NCBI GenBank assembly: GCA_963971405.1
Contig: OZ020484.1
Span: 25,358,001-25,422,000, forward strand
Direction: 5' to 3'
Source of the DNA: Psococerastis gibbosa
Lineage: Eukaryota; Arthropoda; Insecta; Psocodea; Psocidae
Length of the DNA stretch: 64,000 bases
The position numbers and the translations under genes were made by a program. The first letter of the stretch is position 1, and the number at the start of each line of letters is the position of its first letter. The notes under the pieces were generated by a model that saw only the letters and a program-made list of their open reading frames with translations, did no database searches and was not told where the DNA came from. This document shows positions 44,528 through 55,063 of this stretch, one piece after another.

Positions 44528-44841
44528 CTCTCTCTCTCTCTCTGTCATCTTTCTCTCTCTCATCTCTCTCCCTTCTCTCTCTCATCTCTCTCTCTCATCT
44601 CTCTCTCTGTCATCTTTCTCTCATCGTTCGTTCTCTCTCATCTCTCTCTTCGTTCTCTTCTCTCATCACTTTCTCATCTCTCTCTCATCTCTCCTTCTCT
44701 CTCTTCCATCTTTATCATCTCTCTCTCATTTCTCCTTCTCTCTCTTCCCTCTTCTCCCTCTTCTCTCTTCTCCCTCTTCTCTCTTCTCCCTCTTCTCTCT
44801 CTCATCACTTTCTCATCTCTCTCGCTCTCTATTCTCTCTCG

Positions 44842-44874
<33 letters not shown>

Positions 44875-44886
44875 GTGTGTGTGTGT
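44528..44886. repeat. CT-rich microsatellite, about 360 bp, ending in GT repeats
   Basis: Almost pure pyrimidine: (CT)n broken by short ATC and TT interruptions, ending in ctgtctgtgtgtgtgtgt. The 173-codon Ser/Leu-rich open frame across it is a by-product of the repeat. Long homopurine-homopyrimidine tracts can adopt triplex (H-DNA) structure. Confidence 0.97.
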
Positions 44887-45614
44887 TCATATCATAAATA
44901 TTGATCAATTGTTTTTTTCCTGACCGACAAGCAAAGCAAAAACAAACCGCTCTATTTTGGTCATTGTCAACTTAGGGAACTTGCCATATTATTCTGAACG
45001 AACCCCTGGCAGTAAAGTGTAATTTTCGGCAGCGGGAATTTAATAACTCGTAAAGCTTTCGCAGCAGATATTGATATAATGAACCTAAGCCTTCTCTCAA
45101 TGATTGGTGGTTTCACCGGGCAGGCCAGGAGGTAAATGAAGGTTCAATGGAAGGTGAAAAGGGTTAACCCCCCCCCCCTTCCCCACCCCCTCTAGCCATC
45201 CCACCAAACCTATTGAGTGGCCATCTTCCGCTTTCCTTCCCTGAACAAACTTGTATTTATCTTGGTAATTGCCCTTGGTCTTGACTTTGTGTCAATTAAG
45301 GTATCGAGGTTGAGTGGTGTTCAGTCTCTGAAAATTTAAGGGCTTTATAACGAAAACTATTATTAGTCCACTTATCTATGCAATCAATGCCACTTTCGCC
45401 AAACTGTAAGTCACTTGCACACTATTCGTAATTGATTTTGTTTGGTTAAAAATAATTTTGTGGGTTTTTTAAGGAGTGTAAGGAGTTACTTACTGTATTT
45501 GATGCGCTATACACTTCTCAGGTTTACATCCCCACCATATTTTTTTTCACTAATTATTTAAATAGTTAGGTATACGCAAGAGGGGCGGTACGTTTAAAGT
45601 GTCTGGTTCTATAG
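44887..45614. other. No recognisable feature
   Basis: Unassigned. Includes a C10 run at 45168-45177. Confidence 0.4.
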
Positions 45615-45616
45615 GT

Positions 45617-45647
<31 letters not shown>

Positions 45648-45648
45648 G
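45615..45648. repeat. (TTG)n microsatellite
   Basis: About eleven uninterrupted TTG/TGT units, lying 27 bp left of a MITE end. Confidence 0.97.
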
Positions 45649-45674
45649 TATGTTTGCATAGTCGTGTCTCCTTA

Positions 45675-45933
45675 GACCATATAATACTCTAGACGCGGCA
45701 TTATAAATGCACTGCATGAGAAAGTTGGGGCACCAACATTATGTTCATCTTTTGCCGGCGGATAACGCCACAGCCCAGATTTATGTTGGCAAAGAATTTA
45801 CTTGTTCACCAGTTACCTAGAGACTTTGTTGCTAGGTAACCTGGTCACCCGAGTGGTTTTGCCAGTGTGTGACGTCATTTTATGTTGGTCCCTCGGAAAT
45901 TTTAACATGTCATGTCTGGAGTATTATATGGTC
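45675..45933. mobile_element. MITE, 259 bp
   Basis: The left end GACCATATAATACTCTAGAC and the right end GTCTGGAGTATTATATGGTC are inverted with one mismatch over 20 bp. A second inner pair, caccagttacctag / ctaggtaacctggt, lies near 45820-45850. Flanking phrases gtcgtgtctccttag and gtcgtgtcttag may be remnants of a target duplication but are not adjacent to the ends. The superfamily is not determined. Confidence 0.85.
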
Positions 45934-48054
45934 GAGGTCGTGTCTTAGTGCGTCTTCAATCAATTTCTGCCCTATGTGTATTAGTAGCGTTTGAATTGAT
46001 TGTTTAATGTTTTTCATTGACGTGTTCGTATGTACCGTCTCGGTCAAATCCTGGTCATATGGAGCAACAAAGCTCCTCACACGCTCTGCTTCAGCTTTGT
46101 AATTCCCTTTGTAGGTACCTATTTTTTTGATAAATACACGGATTTTCTATCTACTATTTATCTATCTGGTCCCATCAGTGCGCTATGAAGTCGTATTGCG
46201 AGATAAGGGTAGTGACTCTGAGTGAAGGCTAGAGTTGTTTTGGAGTTTATCAGTAGATGCGTCTATGTGTTGCGAATGAAATTTAAATAGGTGCTTTCTA
46301 TTTAGACACTCTCCGACGACGCTGAAAGTCTGGTTTGGTGAGATGCACCCAAAATAAGTAGGCTTGTAATGAAACCCGCAGCTCCTAGACGGCCATCATT
46401 GATCCCGCCGGCAACGGGCCCCGTCCCCGTGATTATCGGGGCCTCGTTGGTCAAAATTACCGGTGGAGTTCCACGCCGGCACCTGTACGTGTCTCTGGTA
46501 CGTGCCGTGGCACCTCCCGCCTCGTTGGGCCCCCAAATTAAAACTGTGTGATCGATGCCCGTGTTCAAGGTCCATCCGGCGTATAAACTCCGCTCTAATG
46601 ACATAGTTACTCTTCTTCACAGTAATATTTATGCACTCCTTTTTGGGAGGTTCGCTTAATGTTTTCGTGAGCCTGTTTTCAAAATGTTATTCATTGTTAT
46701 TACTGAGGGAAATCCATTCATTGTAATTCATTTAGCCACAAAGCAGCATTTGATGTATAGGACTTAAAGCAGAAAACGGAAGCTAAAGGTAAAAATTGAT
46801 AGATGTTATAGGCTTTATATTTCTTATAAATTCCCCCAATTGTATGGTGCATTAGCGTAGTTGAAGGTATTCAATCTTTTTCTGATTATTTTTTTTATCG
46901 AGGCCTCCGATAACTATCGCGAACTGCATTGATGCGTAGCATTTTCTTGGAAATATTTCTAAAGATACCGCAGTTGAGCTTAAAGAACTCATACATTATT
47001 ATGAAATAATAAATCCATGATGCTTGGAATACAAATACATCTGTGATGAAGATTTAACGTATAAATCAGAACTCTCCGTTGCCTCTGAGCTACATGACGT
47101 GACAGTACACCAGAGTCTCTGTCATTTTCTGTCTCATGACTGCATGTGACACTATGTCACCGATTCTGTTTTACTCTGCTCTCTGCTGTTGCTGCTTTGC
47201 TGCCAATATTAATGCTGAGAGTAGTTATGGAGTACATACAATATTTGAGTCATACCTGTATTAGTCGAAAGTTATGTGTCCTGCTTTACAATTCATGTAA
47301 AGTAACGACCTATCTTCTAATATAACCACAGACAACCGAGTTGATTTGCTAGCCTACAGTATCTAAGTGTCTAACTAGCCACTATTAGGGCTCTGAAAGT
47401 ATCGGTAACGACGGATACTGCATGGCACCGCTATACATCGATAGATGTGGGTCCATACCGTATTCCCTAAACAGATACTTTCCAAGCTGTGGTGGGACCG
47501 GGACTATATTTCTTAGTTGTACGACATTGTAGACGGTTTTTCCTTCATTGGCAATTAAAAGTATATACAGAAGGTCCACCTTTTCTCTGGCATTATGCGT
47601 TGTAGGCACCTATATCTTAAAATCTCAAAAAAGATCAGCAATAAAAAGCTCTATTTATGTACGTATAAAATTTTCATTGCCATGCAACATACTGTATGGT
47701 CGGTAGTAGCTGTAGAACAGATGCCCATCGAAATCGAAGCAGCTTAGATTATTCACATTTGGTGCGTGATAGTTATTTACTCGTTTGGTTTGCCAGCCAC
47801 CTGGTGGCCAATTTTCTGCCAGTAGCAACCCCGCACTTGCACTTTCCACATGACTTAGTTTCAGACCTGTGCCAAGTTAGGAATATCAAGTGTCTTAATC
47901 CATTATGGGTGGTCGAGAACTAACCAAGTGACAGGTCATCTAAACCAAATGGGCTGGTGTTTCGACCTCTTGCCAAGGTCTGCCAAAAAAAACTTTTAAA
48001 TAACTAGCAGGCCTCTTGGGAGAGCTTTCGAAATATATATTGTAATTCTAAATC
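45934..48054. other. No recognised gene; GC-rich open region at 46302-46620
   Basis: The block 46302-46620 is clearly more GC-rich than its surroundings and open in more than one frame on the minus strand (100 and 74 codons) and on the plus strand (60 codons). The 100-codon frame is Gly/Ala/Thr-rich, with TGIDHTVLIWGPNEAGG and PPVILTNEAPIITGTGPVAG. I do not recognise it and see no good splice sites at its edges. It could be a lone exon, a decayed mobile element or chance. The rest of the interval shows nothing. Confidence 0.35.
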
Positions 48055-48895
48055 AAAGAACCGGTCCGAGTTTACTCGAATATGCTTTCCAATTTATCAA
48101 AATTAGTAGACAGAGAAAATGAGAATTTCATGGCAAATAATTTTCCTATGGTTAAAATGTTAAAATTCCGATACCTCGGAGGGGAGGGGTTGTCCACCTG
48201 ACGTCACTGGAGGTGAGATAAATTCTAGATAGGTCAGACCACCACATTACCACACAGCAATAATGGCAGGGCACGCAATGCATTTGAGCGTGCATTTTCT
48301 ATCATTTTTTCAAAAAAACATTTTTTGCACAAAACCAAATAGTTTGTTGGGAAAGCAATCTGTCCGGTTTCGTTACTCAATTTAACACCTAAAACATGCA
48401 TGAAGGTAGAAATCATCGATAGAAGGGTTTCGCAAAAAAATTATTTTTTAGTCATTTTTCATGAAAATTGAGTTATTTTTATCCCAGAAACAAACTATCA
48501 AGGGGCAAGCGACTCCCCGGATTTTGTCAACATTAATAACGACTACATTCTATGTGAATTTAAAAGAAATGGTTGGAGCCATTTTTGAGAAATAATTTTT
48601 TTAGACGTTTTTTTGGAGTTTTTTGAGAATAAAACCCCCCCAAATTGAGTTAGCCCAAAATAAAAAATGTCCCGAGGCATGATTTTTGTAAACCTACCTG
48701 CCAAATTTCAGTCAAATCCACCGAGTAGTTTCCCCGCAAATCTACTCACAGACAGACAGACAGACATTTCGTAAAAACAATTTTTTTGGGGTTCCTGGGA
48801 CCTCAAAACGTGTAAATCCATTGAAATCTCGGAATCCAAAATTTGGACCATCACAAAGCTTTTCTTATACTACGTATAAATTGGAAAGCAATAAA
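48055..48895 (-). mobile_element. 850-bp dispersed element, copy 3, reverse orientation
   Basis: The complement of the copies at 2.2 and 22.3 kb. It starts AAAGAACCGGTCCGAG and ends ATAAATTGGAAAGCAATAA. Both 15-bp subterminal inverted repeats are intact at 48083-48097 and 48876-48890. The tetranucleotide run appears as cagacagacagacag near 48750. It has no coding content. Confidence 0.87.
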
Positions 48896-49299
48896 AATTG
48901 CAAATACAAGGGATTGGATAAAAGCGACAGCTGTTTCTAATAAGGTTAAATTAAGATTTTGTGAAAAATATGAATATGTAATATACTAGTAATAATAAAT
49001 TGATGACCGGTAGGTAGTGTGTATTTGTGTAAAACTAAGAATGTTTAATATAATAACAGATAGGGTCTGTGTTACCTAGAAGGGTTAGTAAAAGAAGACC
49101 TGCAATTATGTTTGCAGAAAGACGAATACTAGTTTGAAATAATTCCGCAGTTCCACAGCTGCGAAGATATGAAAGTGACGGTCCGATAAAAAATGCATAA
49201 AAATGCAAGCTTTCTCGAAAACAACTATTCTATTCACTTTATCGGTGTTTTGTCCTGGATGGGAAACTGGCCCAATGGTGGACTACCTCAAAGAAGGGT
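48896..49299. other. No recognisable feature
   Basis: AT-rich spacer following copy 3 of the 850-bp element. Confidence 0.4.
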
Positions 49300-49440
49300 C
49301 AACGGCATAATAATGCAAAAGGGGAAATAGGGAACCACTGCATTACAATTCCCTAGTATAGTCATATAGCCTATAGTCAATATACCATTACCACGATGAT
49401 CGTCAATCTTCGATAGAAGAGGCATTAGAAGAAGAAGATA
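49300..49440 (+). pseudogene. LINE ORF2 extreme 3' end, heavily decayed
   Basis: The sequence acgatgatcgtcaatcttcg followed by a gatagaagaggcattagaag block matches the end of the better LINE tail at 62809-62955 (tgccaatcttcgacagaaga then ggcgtta). The translation MIVNLR, stop, KRH, stop mirrors the terminal MIANLRQKRR of that copy, and an agaagaagata run follows as a tail. Only the last few tens of bases are recognisable. Confidence 0.6.
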
Positions 49441-50033
49441 TAGTTAATATTTAACAACTCATTACAAGCATCGCGATTACAATATAGATGAGAAATCAAC
49501 GCTGAAACAGCGCTAAAGTAGACAATATAGTCAACAAAACACGAGAAAAGCTTCCAGTTAAGTATATGAATCATAAAACAGAATTATCTAGACCGTATAT
49601 ATGATCCCTGGAGGGTGGGTGCCATATACTGCCGTGGTATAGCGACCCTGATATAAGCTTACTGAGGGGTGGGGGTTGCCATTATGGAATAAAGCATTGC
49701 ATATTGTATCGCCCCAACGTCAAACAATACCCACCCTTAAAGATGCAAGGGGTAGATACACAGTGTAATGTATTATTAATAATAACCCTTTGTCTTTAAA
49801 ATGACCGCAAGAGGTATAGGCTATCTCCCGTGATATGATGTATGCGTGTAATATTGCATGTTAATGCGAGGGGAGATTGCTGGAGAGTACGTTCAGAACA
49901 ATGATGTACTTAATGAACATTTGGCCATATTTTTGTAGCGGCCATGCGGTCCGGTACACACGGACGGTTCGAACGCGAGTGGTCCGCCGAGAAATTTATG
50001 ATGAGATTAAATGGCCTGGTGCAAAATCATAGA
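49441..50033. other. No recognisable feature upstream of the FabG-like segment
   Basis: I looked for further bacterial-type coding here and found none. The first 30 codons of the open frame that later encodes the FabG-like segment (from 49944) do not continue the homology. Confidence 0.4.
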
Positions 50034-50150
50034 TTTATAGATACTAAGATGACTGAAGTTTTAAATGAAAAACAAAAAGAAAAAATATTAGATAATATTC
50101 CAATGAAAAGAATGGGAACAGGGGAAGAAATGTCTGCTTTAGCTGATTTT
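50034..50150 (+). pseudogene. fabG: Fragment of bacterial-type 3-oxoacyl-ACP reductase (FabG)
   Basis: FabG reduces 3-oxoacyl-ACP with NADPH in type II fatty-acid synthesis. Within an open frame at 49944-50234, 39 codons match its C-terminal third: FIDTKMTEVLNEKQKEK, followed by a stretch with IPMKRMGTGEE and ADF. Short-chain dehydrogenases of this family have 'PGFIxTxMTxxL...K..Ix..IPxxRxGxxEExAxxxxFL' here, the part that follows the catalytic Tyr/Lys and caps the substrate pocket. The K-rich helix and IPMKRMGT wording are most like FabG of Rickettsiales-type alphaproteobacteria. The animal relatives known to me (CBR4, HSD17B8) differ more. The expected PG just before FI and the downstream 'YITGQT..NGG' end are missing, so it is a dead piece of at most 120 bp. 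Codons are A/T-ending (aaa, gaa, ata, tta). Confidence 0.72.
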
Positions 50151-51739
50151 TGTCGCTGGCTTATCGCAGGTGCACAGTTTTCTACGCCTCCCCCCCAGCA
50201 ACCTAGAAATTTTCTGAAGTGCGTTCTGAAATAGTCTTCTTTTTGCAACAGCCAATTTCTCAGCTCCCTTTTTTGGGCTTACAAGTAAATTTTTCTTATT
50301 GATTGGTTTAAGGTGAATGTAAAATACAAGGACATGCTTACCATTTTAGTGAAGCCAGAGCCATTACTTACTTACACTCAGCTGGAATGACAAGCAATAA
50401 TCACGCACAGTACAGTAGGGATCACATCACATCACATTATCATACAAATGTCTGTAGGATCGCAAAGATCATAACATCAGAGTACAAGTCAACAGGTTTG
50501 ATTTGAAGCTCAACCTAAAGGAGGGCGAGGACTGAATGACAATAGTAGGCATAGGCGGATATCGGATGGTTTTTTTTGGGGGAGGGGGGAGCAAGAATAA
50601 AAAATTGACTGGTTTCGTATTATTTCATTTTTTTTTTCAAAATTTATTTTCAAATAACTCACTCTATCTACTGCTAGGTCAAATATTTGGGGGGGAGGGG
50701 CCTGCCCACTTGGATCCATTCCAAATTGAAGAAGAATGTTCACATGATTGGCCACATTTCTCTCAGAAATCTACTGGAAAAATCAGTGATTCGCTGAAAA
50801 AATGTCGCGTCTAGATTTATTGAATTTAAAAAAAAAACACTTGTCACCCCTAAACATGAAATCGACATGCGTAACCTTTTTACTGCTCCATTGAAAAATA
50901 CACTAGCGTAACCTTTCTGCGAGCGTTCTATGAAATGTTGGGAAAAAGCGATAAAACCGTTTCAAAATTCATTCGTAAAGGAAAAAGTGAAGTGAAGTTT
51001 GAAATTGAAAATCAACGGGCGCGACAGTATCATGGAACTTTCCCTGAAATTAGGTTGCATGTACAACAGCAACAAACGCACCATTACCCATTATTAATAT
51101 CTTTTGTTTTTAACATGTGCGTGCGGTTTAGGCTGATCCCCGGTATAAATGACCCCTATAAGCTCCCCCCCCCCCCATATCATACCCCGTTTGTTTAGTA
51201 TTTCAATTTTACAAAGTCGTGGCCTCTCGCGCGTGTTAAATATATATACAATGTCCTAGCTGGATAATAGCTTACCATTAATCAAGTCGTGTAATGACGT
51301 CATCAATAAAGTGGCTTTCGTATAATCTTATCGAGGCAGTCATTCTTAATATAGCGGGATTCACGCACTCAACATGGTTTATTTGTTTTTAAATTATTCG
51401 CGAATTGAAATGGCGACTAAATAATTTCTCTTGGCATGATGACATGTTTTGGGAATTACATTCGAAACACCACGTAAGTCACCTTTATCTAATCGGGGGT
51501 GTCAGTTTTAATGGCATAAATTACTCATCGGTACTACTACTATATATATAGCATAACCGTGCAATTTTTAAAACTGAGAGTGTACCCTTGTTTGACTTGT
51601 TTTGTTTCTAACGCCTGCTTTCAGCATTTCTGCTTTAAGCAACCCTTTCAGCCTGGCGGGGGGAGGGAGTCTGTTTGTTAACTTGAGGCACCCTATGGGC
51701 AGACTGCTTCACCTCGGGGAGAAGGGGAGTTGACTGACA
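50151..51739. other. No recognisable feature
   Basis: No further FabG or other bacterial sequence is recognised after 50150. G8/G7 and C-rich runs near 50578-50590, 50690-50698 and 51165-51175 recall hAT-like ends, for example ggcggatatcggatgg at 50554, but no partner end or duplication could be found. Confidence 0.4.
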
Positions 51740-51832
51740 GGGTGGACCTCCTGATTATAGTGGATTCTGAACCATTTGGGGAACATAGTAAAGTCGCACG
51801 ATTAATTCGGATGTGTCCAGGACTCGCCACGC
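51740..51832. repeat. Dispersed repeat paired with 35518-35608
   Basis: Same orientation and block order as the partner, starting ggtggacctcctgattatag and ending tccaggactcg. Confidence 0.75.
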
Positions 51833-51914
51833 ATGTAGACTGACTGCTATAGTCTCAGCGCATTATCACGTTCCCCTAACTTTGTATGACTTGTTTCTAT
51901 AGTTTGGTTAAGTC

Positions 51915-52080
51915 CAGCTAACCCCTGTTACAATGTCATTGGTAAGCAAATGCCTGAGCTTGCCTTTTGGCACTTGTAGTCGCTGTTAGTTGAACCAGTG
52001 GTATGGCTAGAAATTCATTCTCAAACAATACCAATAATTTCCGAAAATTGATGGGATCGTTGGCTAGGCAAGATCCAATT
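51915..52080 (+). repeat. R-family repeat
   Basis: It contains ctgttacaatgtcattggta, a cttgccttttggcacttgta block, an accagtggtatggctag block and the fullest 3' part seen (caataccaataatttccgaa, then gggatcgttggc), in the same orientation as the copy at 7.5 kb. Confidence 0.72.
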
Positions 52081-52124
52081 ATAAGGAAGCCTGTGTCCAT
52101 AAAAAGCCCACCAATAATAATATA

Positions 52125-52180
52125 ATATCGAATATAATATATATATATGTATAAAATAATATAATAATATCGAGGACTAT
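52125..52180. repeat. AT-rich low-complexity stretch (ATA/TA repeats)
   Basis: Runs of ataata and tatata with no other content. Confidence 0.85.
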
Positions 52181-52333
52181 ATAATTTGGCCTGTGACGAT
52201 CTAACCACTTGAATGCTGTAGCCTAGTTTTACATTCAATAAAGGTTCTTCGGTCTCCCCATGGATTATTGTTACACATCTTCGTAAGAACTCTAGTTCCA
52301 TCTAATTAGAAAGGCTTTCACGGCCGGAGTTAC

Positions 52334-52520
52334 ATGAAGAATCAGTAAAATCCGGGATGCTAGGCCGTGGTCGTCCTGAAAGTGTACTTCCAAACGTTTC
52401 ACAGTTGCTGCTGAGCCTACGAGATACAATATTAGAAGTCTACGCAGTTCCATTGAAGATGTCACCCGCAGATGTTGACGAAACGTTTGGAAGTACACTC
52501 GGATTCTACTGATTCTTCAT
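52334..52520. mobile_element. 187-bp inverted-repeat element
   Basis: The outer arms ATGAAGAATCAGTAAAATCC and its counterpart GGATTCTACTGATTCTTCAT bracket inner arms AGTGTACTTCCAAACGTTT (52381-52399) and its exact 19-bp complement (52481-52499). The outer and inner pairs make a two-step hairpin. The centre carries gaagtctacgc and ttgaagatgtcacccgcag followed by gaaacg, which is shared with 9690-9865. The centre's GTCA/TGAC hairpin followed by GAAAC recalls a hammerhead core, but the leading CTGA is TTGA here. Confidence 0.82.
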
Positions 52521-53639
52521 AGAACTCCAGTTCCATTCATTCTTGCGATATGTCCCAACCATCTGATAGACGTAGCAGCAGAGAAATATGTCCCTCGCAC
52601 TGTCTGACCCTCGGAGTTGAAGGTCGGAGTCGCCTTTAGTACAACTGATACCGTAATCACATTATCCCCATGAAGAAATTGTTGACTGTCAGGTGCTCTG
52701 ACTCATCATAATTATTCAGTATTTACTGTAGTAGGCTATGTATATTATATATACTATAACGTACATTACAAAAATGTATTTTATATAAAGCTAAAACTAC
52801 AAGTTACTTCGGCATCCAGCTTCTCATCCATTCCAAAGTTGGAGCACTCGAATTTGTTGTCCATCGGCACTTCATAAACTGAAACTGCTTACAGTCTTAT
52901 ACAAGACTTCCTATTGTAGCAAAACTCCAAAGTTTCAGCAAAGCAGACGAAAGTTTGAGGGCTTTGAAGGAAGGACCGGATATGAAGTGAAGAATAAAGG
53001 GACAAAGCAGAGGAAGTCTACAATAAAGTGCTGGGTCAGCAAGAGCAAACAAAGAGCTAACTTGCTGGCAAGTCGACCATGACCGAAGGGCATCAGCTAT
53101 TTCAGCAGTCATTATGCTGTCATAATAACTAACAATATTGACGAATTCCGGAAAGCATTCTTTTACTTATTCTGTGACTGATCTTGTGGAAATTGTTCCT
53201 TAACTTGTTGCGTCTTACTTTACGGCCCACAATTGTTTAAGACACATGACATCCAACAGCCCAGAGGGAAGAAAATCTTTGGGTCAGAGTCAGGCAGTCG
53301 GACGGTCCAAAGAATAATGTTTGGGTGACATCATGGATGATCTTAGGATGATTCATGTGCACAACTGCGAAAGAAAGGCCACCCTTAGTAAAAAAAGGGA
53401 GGGGAGGCCACCTAGATGTGCCAAAGGTTTGTAGAGAATCCAGTTTCATTTTAATTTTATTGGCTTTCACTTTTTAATGGATGTTCATTTTTTTTCTTCG
53501 TACAAACAACCTAAATTACTCACCCTATTCAGGTTATGGTCTAGACCTATAAAAAGAACAGCCCTATTGTATGGACCAACGCCTATTTATAGGGTCACCA
53601 AATTGGTCCTCGCCCTATGCTAATGACCCCATGGTATTT
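52521..53639. other. No recognisable feature
   Basis: Unassigned. Minus-strand frames of 71 and 77 codons show no motif. Confidence 0.4.
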
Positions 53640-53835
53640 CCTACATAATTAATACTGTTTCCGTATGCATTTTTGGGATTTGCAATCTGGTATACGTCGT
53701 CGATGCCAAGTCACACCGACTACTAGCGACATTATATGTATCATTCTTGTGAAAAAAAGGACAAGCTGAGACAGACACCCTCACAATTGACACAATGTAA
53801 CAAGCGTAAGCAAAAAGTGTGGGTACGGCTGTGCG
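53640..53835 (-). repeat. R-family repeat, diverged
   Basis: It keeps the order tctggtatacg, gtcgatgccaagtcacaccg, a gacaagctgag block and acaatgtaacaagcgt, in reverse relative to 7509-7690, with a small insertion of aaaaaagg. Confidence 0.65.
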
Positions 53836-54483
53836 AGTCATGACCTCAGTCTCAGGCTAGGATGGCGGAATGATGTTGTTCTGGCATCAATTAATGTTCT
53901 TCAAGTCTGTAATCCGATAATTACAATTATTGTAATTTTGAAATACAAAAAGGCGCTGAACCTATTTCTGTAAGCCCATTAATTTAGTATATGACACCCA
54001 CAATATTCTGGTCAGCATGTTTGTTATTCTTTGGATTGGCCCACAGTCCAATTTACCCTGCAAATGCAGGCAAAGTGGTGTTTATTGAAAAGTTTCCAGT
54101 GTTAGTACTTGTAGTTGTGTAGTCTGCAGACCCGTCGTGACTCCCTTTGGGACACCATGAACCAACTTCGATTATCTCGGATGCTAAAAGCGCGAAACTA
54201 ATTAAAAAGCACATTAGGGGCAATCCCAGTGTGACGTGTGGTTTCATCCGGCAACTTGGGGTTGAACCCCCCCCCCCCCCCACCACCCTTGGACCATTAT
54301 TACTGAGTCCTTCTCCCTACTTCTTCGTTGAGTTCTTCAACGGTATCACGAGACATGCAGTTAGATTACGAAATAAGCAATTGCGTGATAGTCTCAAAGG
54401 AAAGCTTAAGTGAAGACATGAAGTATGAATTTATAGACAATGACATACTCGTTTGACTGACTGACACGTACCCGAAATTTGTG
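53836..54483. other. No recognisable feature
   Basis: Unassigned. A C13 run at about 54267-54280 is the only landmark. Confidence 0.4.
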
Positions 54484-54770
54484 AAGGCATGCTTACGCCT
54501 GTTGCATTGTGTTAATTGTGAGCTTGTCTCGTCCTGTCCATTATCGCTGTAGGTTGACAAGTCAATGCAATTCATGAAAATAGTTGCCAGGGAATGATTC
54601 AATATTTGTTCAATTTCTCCCCTTATATATTATGCCTAATGATACACCAAACGAGGTGTTGGAGCAAACTTGTGGCCTCTTATCAACAGCTTTCCGTTTG
54701 TTGACATCAAAACCACCAGTTTGCCAAGCGCCAAAACTTCATACGGAAACCATATTGTCAATAATATGCA
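54484..54770 (+). repeat. R-family repeat split by a second dispersed repeat
   Basis: The left part (acgcctgttgcattgtgtta, gagcttgtctcg, ctgtaggttgacaagtc) and the right part (ccaccagtttgccaagcgcc, gtcaataatatgc) of an R copy are separated by about 140 bp. Most of the intervening sequence matches 58520-58632. Confidence 0.65.
54575..54690. repeat. Dispersed repeat paired with 58520-58632
   Basis: A tcatgaaaatagttgccagg block, a tttctccccttat block, then caaacgaggtgttggagcaa and cttatcaacagc are shared in order with the region at 58.5 kb. It sits inside the R repeat described above, so it inserted after R did or belongs to a composite unit. Class unknown. Confidence 0.65.
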
Positions 54771-54840
54771 ACGCCACTACCTCCAGCAGGCGTCAGTTTC
54801 TGATGTATAGCGTAAAAAACTAAAGTTAGCGAATTAGATA

Positions 54841-55063
54841 TCAGGACATGTTGAGTAGTTGTACAGACTCTGACTTTCACCCGAAAGGTTGTTGGTTCGA
54901 GTCCTACACTTCCTACATTTTCTGGCCATGCTTTGGAAGGCATGTAAAGCAGGCGGTCCCGGCCCTTCCTAGTTGAGTGTCAGAGAGGGCTTCATAGCCC
55001 TAACTCCGCTAGGTTGGCTTAGTATTTAGTAATAGAACAAAAAGTCCTTATTTATTTATTTAT
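54841..55063 (+). mobile_element. tRNA-derived SINE, copy 6, 7-bp duplication
   Basis: Full-length, with a perfect B box (GGTTCGAGTCC), a catgctttggaaggcatgta block, gccctaactccgctaggttg and a TTTA tail. There is a small tagtattt insertion before taatagaac. The direct repeat TTAGATA at 54834-54840 and 55064-55070 bounds it. Its wording is closest to copy 1. Confidence 0.92.

Noticed and set aside
44383..44904. Longest open frame in the window (173 codons, Ser/Leu-rich)
   Set aside because: It is the translation of the CT microsatellite and has no real protein composition or motif.
49944..50234. Calling the whole 96-codon frame a FabG gene
   Set aside because: Only codons 31-69 show homology. 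The first 30 and last 27 codons do not fit the family, and the catalytic Ser-Tyr-Lys region and the Rossmann fold are absent.
50554..50715. Possible hAT element between ggcggatatcggatgg and the G-run/gcctgccc region
   Set aside because: The right side has no complementary terminus and flanks do not repeat.
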